Origin: an uncultured Lachnospiraceae bacterium
GTDB taxonomy: Bacteria > Bacillota > Clostridia > Lachnospirales > Lachnospiraceae
DNA: 64,000 nt
Direction: 5' to 3'
NCBI GenBank assembly: GCA_910585295.1
Contig: CAJUDE010000021.1
Coordinates: 7,232 to 71,231 of the forward strand
The translations under genes and the position numbers were made by a program. The first letter of the stretch is position 1; each line of letters opens with the position of its first letter. A model generated the notes under the pieces. It made no database searches, was not told where the DNA came from, and saw only the letters and a list, made by a program, of their open reading frames with translations. Below are positions 25,020-33,340 of the stretch, in pieces.

Positions 25020-25640
25020 CTAATCAAAAAGCGTCTTCCAGTTTTTTGTATGGTATGCTTCAAAGCACATCTTAATTTGCTCTTCATTATTTTTCTCTTC
25101 TGCAAGCGCAGGAAGCTCGTCCATGCCAAAATATTTGCTTTCTAACGTTTCTATATTGGGTTCAAATTCTCCGCCTATCACAGAGCATAACACAAATATT
25201 TTGCATATCTTATATGCATAAATAGGCAGATTATGCTTTTCCCTGTCTTGGACTGCAATCACCATATCAGCCGTAACATCCAGCCCTGCTTCCTCTTTTA
25301 CTTCTTTTATGGTATTTTCTTTGACCGATACATTGACGTCAACCCAGCCGCCCGGCAAAGACCATGCGCCATCCCTCTCCTTTACAAGCAAAATTTTACC
25401 ATCCTGGAAAATTGCCGCCCGGCTGTCTAGCTTCGGCGTCTGGTATCCAGTTTCATTGCAAAACAAAGACTTTACTTTGCCCACCGGAATATCTGATTTG
25501 TAAGCTATCATTTCTGCTGCAATGTCCCTGACCCTCCCATACCGTTCCAAGTCAAAGGGCCCTTCCCCATAAAAAAGCCCTGCCTGTGCGATGCTTTGCA
25601 ATTCCACTGCCCACTGCAGCCATTTTTCATTGCTGTCCAT
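25020..25640 (-). CDS. Nudix hydrolase with N-terminal helical domain
   Basis: 206 residues. The first 70 form a helical domain (WLQWAVELQSIAQAGLFYGE) seen in a distinct Nudix subfamily. The Nudix box follows as GGWVDVNVSVKENTIKEVKE with EAGLDV, keeping the E-x-x-x-x-x-x-x-K-E-x-x-E-E-x-G spacing with Lys at the usual Arg. It should hydrolyse a nucleoside diphosphate-linked substrate using magnesium. Substrate unknown. It is alone in its transcription unit. Confidence 0.88.
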   Translation of the reverse strand: MDSNEKWLQWAVELQSIAQAGLFYGEGPFDLERYGRVRDIAAEMIAYKSDIPVGKVKSLFCNETGYQTPKLDSRAAIFQDGKILLVKERDGAWSLPGGWVDVNVSVKENTIKEVKEEAGLDVTADMVIAVQDREKHNLPIYAYKICKIFVLCSVIGGEFEPNIETLESKYFGMDELPALAEEKNNEEQIKMCFEAYHTKNWKTLFD

Positions 25641-25698
25641 ATGCCATGCCTCCCTTCTCTAGCCCTTTCTTTCGTTTCTTCCACCTGCCTATTTAGGC

Positions 25699-26025
25699 TT
25701 ACCATTCCCGTTCCCCAATGGCGTCTTCCACATCCATGTCAATGCCAAACCATTTTAAAATATGCTCCACCGCCTCGCCAATGCTCTCCCGGGCGCTAGT
25801 CTCTATCTCGCTGCCATTTTCCTCAAATTCCTCCTGCAGCCCATTGATTGCCAATGTCATCTGGTCAAATTTTTCTTGTATCCTGTCTAAATCCTTCTCC
25901 CCTTCCTCCAAAAAATCAATCACGCCCTGCACCTGCCCCTTCACTTTATCCACCAGGAAATTGGGGAAATACCCATCCAGATACATACCTTCTAACAGCT
26001 TGAAATGAACATCAAATTTCTTCAT
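25699..26025 (-). CDS. DUF5713-like small acidic protein
   Basis: 108 residues, acidic, helical and soluble: MKKFDVHFKLLEGMYLDGYF, PNFLVDKVKGQVQGVIDFLE, then two further helices and DMDVEDAIGEREW. The DGYFPNFLVDKVK segment is what I associate with DUF5713 proteins. Function is unknown. It lies 58 bases upstream of the Nudix gene on the same strand and likely shares its transcript. A dispersed repeat begins about 25 bases before its start codon, leaving little room for a native promoter. Confidence 0.7.
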   Translation of the reverse strand: MKKFDVHFKLLEGMYLDGYFPNFLVDKVKGQVQGVIDFLEEGEKDLDRIQEKFDQMTLAINGLQEEFEENGSEIETSARESIGEAVEHILKWFGIDMDVEDAIGEREW

Positions 26026-26050
26026 ACCCTAACCTCCGTAAGTCTTAATC

Positions 26051-26100
26051 CAAATATCCGCGCAAGCGCGGCTGCTTGGCTCATTGCTCGCGGGAATAAA
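26051..26100 (+). repeat. Dispersed GC-rich palindromic repeat, copy 5 (half unit)
   Basis: CAAATATCCGCGCAAGCGCG, GCTGCTTGGCTCATTGCTC and GCGGGAATAAA match the second module of copy 1 base for base over more than 40 positions. Only this half of the unit is present. Confidence 0.85.
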
Positions 26101-26367
26101 CTTCCCATTATGCCCCATGGAACAAACTCTATATAAAGCATTATAACATAAACGAGTGGGGATGTGGCAGCCAAATTGAACGAATTTGAAACAGAAGCCC
26201 TCCAAAAACAACCATGCCCAAAACAGTTAAATACCGGAATAATATTTAAATAATTCCATTGAGGCAAGCGGGCGCTTATGTTATAATTTACAAAACTATA
26301 ACCTTACGCCCCTAAAACGGGACGTAATTTCAAATCACCCCCCGTTAGGGGAATATGGAGGGCTGGC
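26101..26367. other. Gene-free 270-base spacer
   Basis: No supported gene. The frames that cross it on the minus strand are built from repeat sequence and lack ribosome sites. It separates the minus-strand Nudix/DUF5713 pair from the plus-strand DUF4230 unit and probably contains both promoters. Confidence 0.5.
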
Positions 26368-26457
26368 ATGAAAAAAAAGTTGTTTACCCTGATAGGCGCA
26401 TTGATTGCAATTGTTGCAATATTTTACTTTATAGTATTGGTCACTGGCTGGCTATAA
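26368..26457 (+). CDS. 29-residue single-pass membrane peptide
   Basis: MKKKLFTLIGALIAIVAIFY followed by FIVLVTGWL: a lysine-rich start and one hydrophobic helix of about 22 residues. TATGGAGGGCTGGC places a good GGAGG site seven bases before the ATG. It lies 68 bases upstream of the DUF4230 gene on the same strand and may be co-transcribed. It is too short for homology by eye; a role in the membrane next to the DUF4230 protein is only a guess. Confidence 0.5.
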   Translation: MKKKLFTLIGALIAIVAIFYFIVLVTGWL

Positions 26458-26525
26458 CCATGGCAGCTTTTTGCCACTTAGCCAAATTTACTGACTAGCA
26501 AAATCCATTGGTATGAGGTATTCAA

Positions 26526-27188
26526 ATGAAAAATATTTTTGATAAGGCACGGAACGTCATTGTTATTTTATTTGTTTGCTGCTGTATATTCTTTGCCACA
26601 AAATACTATTACAGCAAGCAGGTAAAAACGGTAGAGGTCATTAAGGAAGTTGAAAAAGTAATTGAGAAAGAAATCGAAATTTCTGGTGAGACCATCCGCT
26701 CTGGCATGGCAAATATTGGGAAGCTATGTACCGCTGAATACAGCTATACCCATGTAGAACGGGTGGACAGCTCACGGGAGCTTAGGGGGTATACCATTCC
26801 TTTCACAACCTCAACATTTATCTACAGCTATGATGGCGCTATCATGGTTGGGATTGATTTCACCAAAATCAAAATTGAGAAAGACGATAAGGCAAAAGTA
26901 ATAAACGTCACACTTCCCGATGTTGAAATCATCAGTTCTGATGTTGACCAGGACAGCTTTAAGCTCTATGATGAGAAAAACAATATTTTTAACCCTATCT
27001 CTGTGACAGACGTGGTGGATTCTTTTGCGGAATTAAAAAACAGCGAGGAAGAAAAGGCCAAAAAAGAAGGGCTATTTGACAAAGCGCGTACAAACGCAAC
27101 GGCATTGGTGGAAAACTTTATGCGCGGCTCCTATGACGTAGGCGGTTATGTCATTAAGGTATCCTTCCAGGAAGCAAAACAGCAATAA
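26526..27188 (+). CDS. DUF4230 family membrane-anchored protein
   Basis: 220 residues. A single N-terminal helix (VIVILFVCCCIFFATKYYYS, about 11-31) anchors the protein; a charged coiled-coil-like stretch (EVIKEVEKVIEKEIEIS) leads into a beta-rich domain with GKLCTAEYSYTHVERVDSS, IMVGIDFTKIKIEKDDKAK and VTLPDVEIISSDVDQDS. This layout and the final helix with amphipathic repeats fit DUF4230, whose function is unknown. GAGGT lies eight bases before the ATG. The domain should sit outside the cell if the N-terminus is inside. Confidence 0.8.
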   Translation: MKNIFDKARNVIVILFVCCCIFFATKYYYSKQVKTVEVIKEVEKVIEKEIEISGETIRSGMANIGKLCTAEYSYTHVERVDSSRELRGYTIPFTTSTFIYSYDGAIMVGIDFTKIKIEKDDKAKVINVTLPDVEIISSDVDQDSFKLYDEKNNIFNPISVTDVVDSFAELKNSEEEKAKKEGLFDKARTNATALVENFMRGSYDVGGYVIKVSFQEAKQQ

Positions 27189-27310
27189 GCTGTGGAATTC
27201 CCTTAGATACATCCCCCACCGCCCTATAATTGGCGCTGCCTGCATGATATCCATCAACATATAGCCAGATATCTCTTATGGCCGTATGCCCGGCGAAGTT
27301 AATCAGCCCG

Positions 27311-27398
27311 GCATACGGTTTTTGCAAGCATGGTTATGCTATGGCCGACTATAACATCTGCCTGGCATATGGTTTCTGCAGGCACGGTTATGCTATGG
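27311..27398 (+). repeat. Imperfect direct repeat, two 34-bp units 54 bases apart
   Basis: GCATACGGTTTTTGCAAGCA continuing TGGTTATGCTATGG (27311-27344) recurs as GCATATGGTTTCTGCAGGCA continuing CGGTTATGCTATGG (27365-27398). The second unit contains the stop codon of the MinD-like gene on the minus strand. Four differences in 34 bases. Confidence 0.8.
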
Positions 27399-28239
27399 CT
27401 CCCGCCAACTGTAAAATCAACTTGGCAGACCGGATTAATTCCCGCTCAAACCCCACATCCTTCCCCTTCATCCCATCCCCAATATAGTTCGTGACCTCTG
27501 TCCCTGTCCTTCCAAACCTCCCTGCTTCCCGTATCTGGCGATTATAAGGTATGGCGCCCAGCACATGCCCGTCTACCCGGTAAATCCGTTCCAAATTCTT
27601 CCTGCTGTACAGCCCATCCTCAAAATAATTCCCTACCAGAAAGAATATTTTCCCCCCGATATCTGGCGGGTTTCTATAATAGTCCCCGATCAATTCTGAT
27701 TCCTGGTCCATATTCAGCACGCATACATCGGCTTCTTGCAGCAAGTTACGTGCAATATCATCCTTCCTGGCCCCGCAATCCACAAAAACCACATCAAAAT
27801 AATCTTCCACAGCGCTCAGCACCTGCTTTAATTTTGTGAAAAGCGCATCCTCCCGCCACCATTCCTGTTCGCCCCTTCGGCTGCCAGGAAGGCAATACAT
27901 CTTGTCTTTTATCACTTGATGCATATTCCCTTTCACGACTTGCTCTGTCAAAGCCTCTTTCTGCTTCCCTAATAAGAAATCCAACCCACTTGTAAGGAAA
28001 TATTCCTGCTGCTCCGCCGCCAAAAGGGCTTGCCCATCCCTTCCATACCCTGGATTTATTTGCTGGCCAAACACTGAGTTTCTATGTCCAAGAAAATTCT
28101 TTTCCAAACTATCATTCTGGTACCCTCCAGAAACCACCGCTGCGGTTATGGGATACATCAATACAGACGTACAGGCAACCAAAGCCATGTGGAACGCTGT
28201 TTCCACCTGTTTTTCCTCACTCCAAAATGCTATTTTCAT
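27388..28239 (-). CDS. MinD/CpaE-like protein lacking a recognisable P-loop
   Basis: 283 residues from ATG 28239 (AAAGGAGAAATTGCA upstream). The layout is that of SIMIBI ATPases: a first strand MKIAFWSEEKQVETAFHMAL, a central FDVVFVDCGARKDDIARNLL (Walker B/switch-like), then ADVCVLNMDQESELIGDYY, FFLVGNYFEDGLYSRKN and the late HVLGAIPYNRQIREAG. The N-terminal loop has no GKGGxGKT motif, so it probably cannot bind ATP in the usual way. I read it as a catalytically dead ParA/MinD relative, possibly a scaffold. No secretion or pilus genes are adjacent to test this. Confidence 0.6.
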   Translation of the reverse strand: MKIAFWSEEKQVETAFHMALVACTSVLMYPITAAVVSGGYQNDSLEKNFLGHRNSVFGQQINPGYGRDGQALLAAEQQEYFLTSGLDFLLGKQKEALTEQVVKGNMHQVIKDKMYCLPGSRRGEQEWWREDALFTKLKQVLSAVEDYFDVVFVDCGARKDDIARNLLQEADVCVLNMDQESELIGDYYRNPPDIGGKIFFLVGNYFEDGLYSRKNLERIYRVDGHVLGAIPYNRQIREAGRFGRTGTEVTNYIGDGMKGKDVGFERELIRSAKLILQLAGAIA

Positions 28240-28455
28240 TGCAATTTCTCCTTTGTAATTGTTGCTTCCGAAAGGAGATGGACCAGCCTCAGATACCTTT
28301 AAAAACGATACAGGCACAAACCACAACTATTGTATATTATGGAAATATGTACAAAGACAATTGTACGTTGAACAAAAGATATATTCATCATACAATTGTC
28401 TGCCATATTTGTAAACAGTGTTTTGCCATTTTATAAAGATTTAAGATTTTAGGTA

Positions 28456-29343
28456 TTACATACTGACCACAAGGGTGTCGTACCCATCCTGGCGAAGCTG
28501 TTCCTGGAGCGCCATTGCATCCTCCAAGCTGCTTTCCCTGCCCACAATCACTGCATAATACGGGGCTTCCCAGCGTACGGAAGCAAAGTATCCCTGATCC
28601 TCTAACTGCTCCCTCATGTATTCTGCATTGGACTCATAGCGGTACAGCCCAACCTGCACGCCATAATTCCTGGCTTTTGGCTTTAACGGAAGCGCTTTTT
28701 CTACTCCTGTGGCAATCGCATCCACCATCTTGTCAAATTGCTGGTCAAAAAGCTGATTGTCCGCCTCATTGTTGATAAACCCAAGTTCCATCAACACTGC
28801 CGGCATCTGCGTCCGCCTCAAAACCACAAGCCCAGGGCGTTCCACCACGCCAAGGTCTTTAAAGCCAAAATCCACCAGTTCCTTGTTGATTGCTTCCCCA
28901 AGCCTTGCCGCCTCTGTATTCGCTTCATATACCAAAGCCTGGGTCCCGCTGTAAGTGTTGGGGTTCTCCCCGGAATTTCGATGGAACGAAATAAAATAGT
29001 CCGCCCCAGACCGGTTGGCAATCTGCGCTTTCTCAAAAGGCGAATCATACCGATCTTCCGTCCTGGTATACAGCACATTGTAACCTGCATCTTCCAGCCG
29101 CTTGCCCACAGCAAGCGCTACTTGAAGCGTATCATCTTTTTCTTTCCGTCCATTAAAAGAAGCCCCGTTATCATATCCACCATGTGCTGGGTGCAGCAGG
29201 CGCAAATTTGAATTTACAATAGAACAAAGTGGGCAAGCCCACTTCAACTCTCCTGTCCCCTCACTCATGAGAGGATTGCACACTTTGAAGCGCCGAACAC
29301 AATTGCGAAGCAATATATCCCTCTTGTGCGAGTGCGCATCCAT
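28456..29343 (-). CDS. N-acetylmuramoyl-L-alanine amidase (Amidase_3) with SPOR domain; 5' end inside a repeat
   Basis: The catalytic domain runs from HPAHGGYDNGAS through REDRYDSPFEKAQIANRSGA, DYFISFHRNSGENPNTYSG and AVLMELGFINNEADNQLFDQ: zinc His, second His and catalytic Glu of Amidase_3 are present. A C-terminal SPOR-like domain (RNYGVQVGLYRYESNAEYMR ... RWEAPYYAVIVGRESSLEDA) should bind peptidoglycan denuded of peptides. The first 41 codons lie in dispersed repeat B, and the sequence switches to family-like residues (LRLLHPAHGG) exactly at the repeat edge. No signal peptide and no clear ribosome site precede either the ATG at 29343 or inner codons. The gene is therefore probably 5'-truncated, or its start has been rebuilt from the repeat. 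Confidence 0.75.
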   Translation of the reverse strand: MDAHSHKRDILLRNCVRRFKVCNPLMSEGTGELKWACPLCSIVNSNLRLLHPAHGGYDNGASFNGRKEKDDTLQVALAVGKRLEDAGYNVLYTRTEDRYDSPFEKAQIANRSGADYFISFHRNSGENPNTYSGTQALVYEANTEAARLGEAINKELVDFGFKDLGVVERPGLVVLRRTQMPAVLMELGFINNEADNQLFDQQFDKMVDAIATGVEKALPLKPKARNYGVQVGLYRYESNAEYMREQLEDQGYFASVRWEAPYYAVIVGRESSLEDAMALQEQLRQDGYDTLVVSM

Positions 29344-29414
29344 ATTTTAATCTTATAGGAAAGCCATAGTCTTTAACGCTTTACAGCAGCATAGTCTTTC
29401 CTATAAGATTAAAA
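29221..29414. repeat. Long dispersed repeat B, copy 2, overlapping the amidase 5' end
   Basis: Begins AGAACAAAGTGGGCAAGCCC and passes through CTCCTGTCCCCTCA, TTTGAAGCGCCGAACAC and GTGCGAGTGCGCATCCATAT to the hairpin arms ATCTTATAGGAAAGCC and TCTTTCCTATAAGAT. The same modules occur in the same order at 8653-8897. Two copies in unrelated gene-free or gene-edge positions mark it as mobile or formerly mobile. Confidence 0.8.
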
Positions 29415-29415
29415 A

Positions 29416-29461
29416 CGTGCCTTACGCAGGGAACCTGTAAAAGAACCCTACGCAAGGCACG
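29416..29461 (-). terminator. Rho-independent terminator of the transglutaminase-like gene
   Basis: CGTGCCTTGCGTAGGG and CCCTGCGTAAGGCACG pair on the minus strand around a short loop, followed by TTTTTA. It starts eight bases after the stop codon and abuts repeat B. Confidence 0.85.
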
Positions 29462-29468
29462 CCTTTGT

Positions 29469-32400
29469 TTACTTCACTGTAACTTTTTTGCTTACTGCAC
29501 TATATTGGAGCTTATATCCTGATTTAGACACAGCCGACTTCACGCCATATTTCTGGTTTTTGTCGCCTTCATTTAACCCCGTCACTTTACAGGTCATCCG
29601 TCCGTTCTTCACACTAACCTTATTCAGGTAAACCCATTTCTTGGCCTGTGTATTGTAGCGATAGAACTTATTATTTTTTACCCTGTAAGTAGATGCAATT
29701 TTCCCAGAGTTGCTTTGGTATTTATATTTATATATATAATACATGTTAGCTTCTTTCACTGTCTTAAAGCTTATCTGCACGGAAGTCTTTGACAACCGTT
29801 TTACTGTTACCCCGGCCGGAGTTTTCGGCATCACAATGACTTTCGCTTCTTTGGAAAGGGAGCCGTAAGAAAATTTGCCATTTACTTTTTTGTATGCCTT
29901 AACCTTATATCGGTACGGCTTGCCAGCAGTCCTCTTCTTGTCAATAAAAGATGTTTTTGCGACATTCGCTACCTTCACAAATTTCTTCTTAGAGGCATTA
30001 TAGCGAAGCACTTGATACCCATCTGCATTTGGAACCTTGTTCCATTGCAATTTTACCCTGTTTGTTTTGTCTGAGGAAGCCTTAAGCCCAGATACTTTCT
30101 TCAAACTTGTTTGGGGCTGCTCAGGAGTTACGGATGGCGCTTGCCCTGCCGCCACGGTTACATTGCAGACGCCGCTTTCCTTATCCACGCTGGCGATCCC
30201 TGACACTGCCGACACTGCTAAGGTGTACTTTCCTGCGTCTTTTACAGATGCCGATGGGATTGTCAGCTTATCGCTTGTCTTGCCTGGCAATGCCACGCCA
30301 TCTTTTTTCCATTGGTAGGTAAGTTCCCCTTGGCTTACCTTCACTTCAGATTCAATCGTAAGCCCCTCTTTTTCCTTTATGCTTATGGCGTTTTTCTTCA
30401 GCTTCACTTCCAGTTCTGGGGCAGGCTGAACTACCGTTTCGCCCCTTGCCTCTTCTTTTTGCTTAACGCTTTCAGCTACAAACTGGGCTTCTATCACATC
30501 GCCATTCATCAACGATTTCTCATCGGCCTTCACTGCCATCGTTTTGCTATTAGTGACTTTCTGGTATTTGCCCCCTACTACCACAGAATCAATAACATAG
30601 CCGTCTTCCGCCTGAATAGCCAGCTCTTTGCTTTCCCCCGGCGCCAATGTAAGCATCCCATCTTCCCCGCCTGAAATGCTTCCGCCCAAGGTGTCTGAAA
30701 GGATAATGGATTTCGGGGCTTTCGCTGCCGTCCCGTCATCCTTTGCCGCAACAATTGCAAAGGGGCTAAAAGATTTACACAGAATTACCAGCCCATAACG
30801 GGTAATGGTGCATGGTATCTCCTCCATCCCTATAATCTCGCCATTTTTGTCCCTTGCAAAATGGTACGCTTTAAATGTAACCCCTTCGTCGTCTGGCCCA
30901 TATCCTGGTGGGAACCCAACTGATATACGGATCGAGCTGCCTACCGTAATAAGGCTTTGGCGGCAGATTAACATATTAATATTGTATGTCTCGCTTTTCA
31001 GCGCCTGGTCCCCAAGCTCTTCCTTCACCATATTATCCATAACATCTGTCTGGGCATGGGTTGGGGAAGTTGCCACAAGGGTAAGGCCTGTCATCATTTC
31101 AGGCGTTACCGGGCTGTTATCCTCTGTTTTCCAGTCCTGGAAATTTTTCTTGGAAAGGTCTGATTTCTCCAAAAGCTGCGGCCTGCCGTAAATATTCCAG
31201 AAATAACCGCTGGACCTATAAGCGCATACTGCTTTTTTAGCGGAAGCTGTATAACTAAACGTTTTTGGCACCTTCCCGCTTTCTACGCCAACCAAACCTG
31301 TCACGCAAAAGGTATATGTCACGCTTTCATCCAGCCACATACTGCTTGGCGTAAAATCAAACGTAACCGTCTTATCGCCATCCCAATTGAAATTCTCCAC
31401 TTTGCTGTACTCCATAGCAGAAGTGTTTTCACTATTAACAGAATACTCAACGCCTGCCTCCATGCCTTCCACAAGCTTCAGGGAATCATAAAACTCCACG
31501 GTCACATGTGTTTTTTTAATTGGTATTTTGGAAGTAAGGGCAGGCGTCGCCTTCTTTACATATGGCGGAGCTACATAAGTCCCATTGGGGTTATATAAGA
31601 CTTCTGTATGCGCCTCAAACAGCAATGGGTCGCCGCGGAACGTCAGCCGCTTTAGGCCTTCTATGCTGTTTTCCTTATAATCGCCTGGATCTTCATTGGT
31701 AACCGCGAATTCAACATATTCTGCACTTGCAAGCTTAATGGTGGCTTCTGCCTCTGTATCCGGAAACATATACACATCTGGCAGCAAATAGCCCCAAGGC
31801 CCATGTTCCCAACGATTTGTATTCTCATAAAATTTCGTTGTCTTCATTAGGAGATATTTCCCATTCTCTATTGATTTTGCCGCGCCCATGCCTTGATAGC
31901 TTACCTTATAGACCCCAGTCGGCACACCATCCTCTATAGCGTCTTCACTGAATACGACCTTTAAGCCATTTTCATTTGCCACCTCTTTAAACATCTTACT
32001 TTCCCCTGGCAGCTCTGGGTATGTAAATTCAAAATTTGCCTCTGACATCACTCCGTCTGGGACATGCCTTTTGCCCATCACGTCATTCCCAACTAACAAA
32101 TAGTCAGACCGTTCAAAACCGTCAACGTCTCCTGGCTCCTGTATAGGGGGAATTGGGTCGTCCATTGTGGCGTCAAGCCCATACCATGCGCCGCCTGCCT
32201 GGACATAATTCCACATATGCGGCTCTATGCGGTCTGTCGTGCGTTGGAACCCTCCTTGCACAAGGATACAGGGAATCCCAAGCTTGTCTAACACGGACTT
32301 AACCGCCCTTGCATATCCCTCGCATAGGCTCTCCCCTTTTATCAAAGCGCCATATGCCGTCCGAATATGCCCAATATTTTCTTTTGTGCAAGTATCCTCC

Positions 32401-33035
32401 ATCCGGTAGGAAGTATTAAATATAATTTCATCATGGGCATATTTTATTTTCTGCTCTTCCAGGTCCTTCCCTTCTTCTACCGTCAGGTTATTTGCGCCAT
32501 CCACTATGCTGGCAACCCTTGCCTCATATTCTGCGATGGCAGCCTCCACCTCGCCCTGGCTGGCAAAGCCTTGCACAAAATAATTATCGCTTCTGCCTGG
32601 CCCAAGGTAAGCGCAGTATGTGGAACCTTTCTGGGTCACCCGAAGGCTCAGGTAAGAAAAATCCACGTAAAAAATTTCTGGGTAATCTGCATAAAAAGCA
32701 TCCCTTGCAGCGCCCATATAAGAAAGGAGAGCCATATTGCCGCTGGCGTAGCCAGACAATTGTTCCTGTGTCACATGCCCATTCGCCACAAGGTCATAGT
32801 CCCCAGTCCCTGTTTTAAAAATTCCCTGCGTATACATATTGTACATCGCTTCATAAAAGCCCTTCGCTTCATCTGGAAGCTGCCCATAATAATACTGCCC
32901 TGCACCTGCAGGGGCAACAGCCCCTTTTGCATTCCCTAAACTGGATGCATACACATCACTGCCAAAGCTATCCAACACAAATGACAGTGCGAAAAACAGC
33001 GCCAGCGCCAGGCTGGCTATCCTTCCTCGTTTCAT
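29469..33035 (-). CDS. Large secreted transglutaminase-like protein with Ig-like and fibronectin III domains
   Basis: 1188 residues. A signal peptide (MKRGRIASLALALFFALSFV, cleaved near SDVYA) is followed by a transglutaminase/protease-like domain with the Cys in SLCEGYARA (C238), His in EPHMWNYV (H273) and Asp in GLDATMDDP (D288), an apparently complete triad. Beta-rich modules follow, then an Ig-like domain near residue 900 (LTYQWKKDGVALPGKTSDK, KDAGKYTLAVS) and two C-terminal fibronectin-type modules (KLQWNKVPNADGYQVLRYN). There is no LPxTG or S-layer motif, so it is probably released or held by the basic C-terminus. Substrate unknown; such proteins crosslink or cleave surface proteins in gut clostridia. 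Confidence 0.82.
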   Translation of the reverse strand: MKRGRIASLALALFFALSFVLDSFGSDVYASSLGNAKGAVAPAGAGQYYYGQLPDEAKGFYEAMYNMYTQGIFKTGTGDYDLVANGHVTQEQLSGYASGNMALLSYMGAARDAFYADYPEIFYVDFSYLSLRVTQKGSTYCAYLGPGRSDNYFVQGFASQGEVEAAIAEYEARVASIVDGANNLTVEEGKDLEEQKIKYAHDEIIFNTSYRMEDTCTKENIGHIRTAYGALIKGESLCEGYARAVKSVLDKLGIPCILVQGGFQRTTDRIEPHMWNYVQAGGAWYGLDATMDDPIPPIQEPGDVDGFERSDYLLVGNDVMGKRHVPDGVMSEANFEFTYPELPGESKMFKEVANENGLKVVFSEDAIEDGVPTGVYKVSYQGMGAAKSIENGKYLLMKTTKFYENTNRWEHGPWGYLLPDVYMFPDTEAEATIKLASAEYVEFAVTNEDPGDYKENSIEGLKRLTFRGDPLLFEAHTEVLYNPNGTYVAPPYVKKATPALTSKIPIKKTHVTVEFYDSLKLVEGMEAGVEYSVNSENTSAMEYSKVENFNWDGDKTVTFDFTPSSMWLDESVTYTFCVTGLVGVESGKVPKTFSYTASAKKAVCAYRSSGYFWNIYGRPQLLEKSDLSKKNFQDWKTEDNSPVTPEMMTGLTLVATSPTHAQTDVMDNMVKEELGDQALKSETYNINMLICRQSLITVGSSIRISVGFPPGYGPDDEGVTFKAYHFARDKNGEIIGMEEIPCTITRYGLVILCKSFSPFAIVAAKDDGTAAKAPKSIILSDTLGGSISGGEDGMLTLAPGESKELAIQAEDGYVIDSVVVGGKYQKVTNSKTMAVKADEKSLMNGDVIEAQFVAESVKQKEEARGETVVQPAPELEVKLKKNAISIKEKEGLTIESEVKVSQGELTYQWKKDGVALPGKTSDKLTIPSASVKDAGKYTLAVSAVSGIASVDKESGVCNVTVAAGQAPSVTPEQPQTSLKKVSGLKASSDKTNRVKLQWNKVPNADGYQVLRYNASKKKFVKVANVAKTSFIDKKRTAGKPYRYKVKAYKKVNGKFSYGSLSKEAKVIVMPKTPAGVTVKRLSKTSVQISFKTVKEANMYYIYKYKYQSNSGKIASTYRVKNNKFYRYNTQAKKWVYLNKVSVKNGRMTCKVTGLNEGDKNQKYGVKSAVSKSGYKLQYSAVSKKVTVK

Positions 33036-33340
33036 AAATTCTTCCTTTCTTTTCTTATTATGGTAATTTCCCCCTTATACCATTTAGAATAACATGTTAA
33101 TATAATTTTCGTCAAGTATGCCCATTACTAATTTGCGCGGCAGCTATCCGCCATGCCCTGCATCTAATATAATTGTAACTGCCATGGCTCTCCTTCCTGC
33201 ACTGTGTTACAGCGCAAACAGGTATTTTCCTTTATTGTATGCGCTGCTGCAGAAAAGTTTCCATTGACAAATCCATGGTCTGAGGTTATAGTAAGCATGT
33301 AATTATTTTGATTTTCAAACTATTAAGGACAGGGAGAATT

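Noticed and set aside
26022..26267. Minus-strand 81-codon open frame upstream of the DUF5713-like gene
   Set aside because: It runs through dispersed repeat copy 5, has no ribosome site and no recognisable protein features.
27311..27398. CRISPR array
   Set aside because: Only two imperfect 34-bp units with a 20-base gap and no cas genes in the window.
29221..29343. First 41 codons of the amidase frame as true coding sequence
   Set aside because: The DNA is a copy of repeat B found elsewhere in non-coding sequence; the codons look arbitrary and no ribosome site precedes the ATG. Kept only as part of the annotated frame with a warning.
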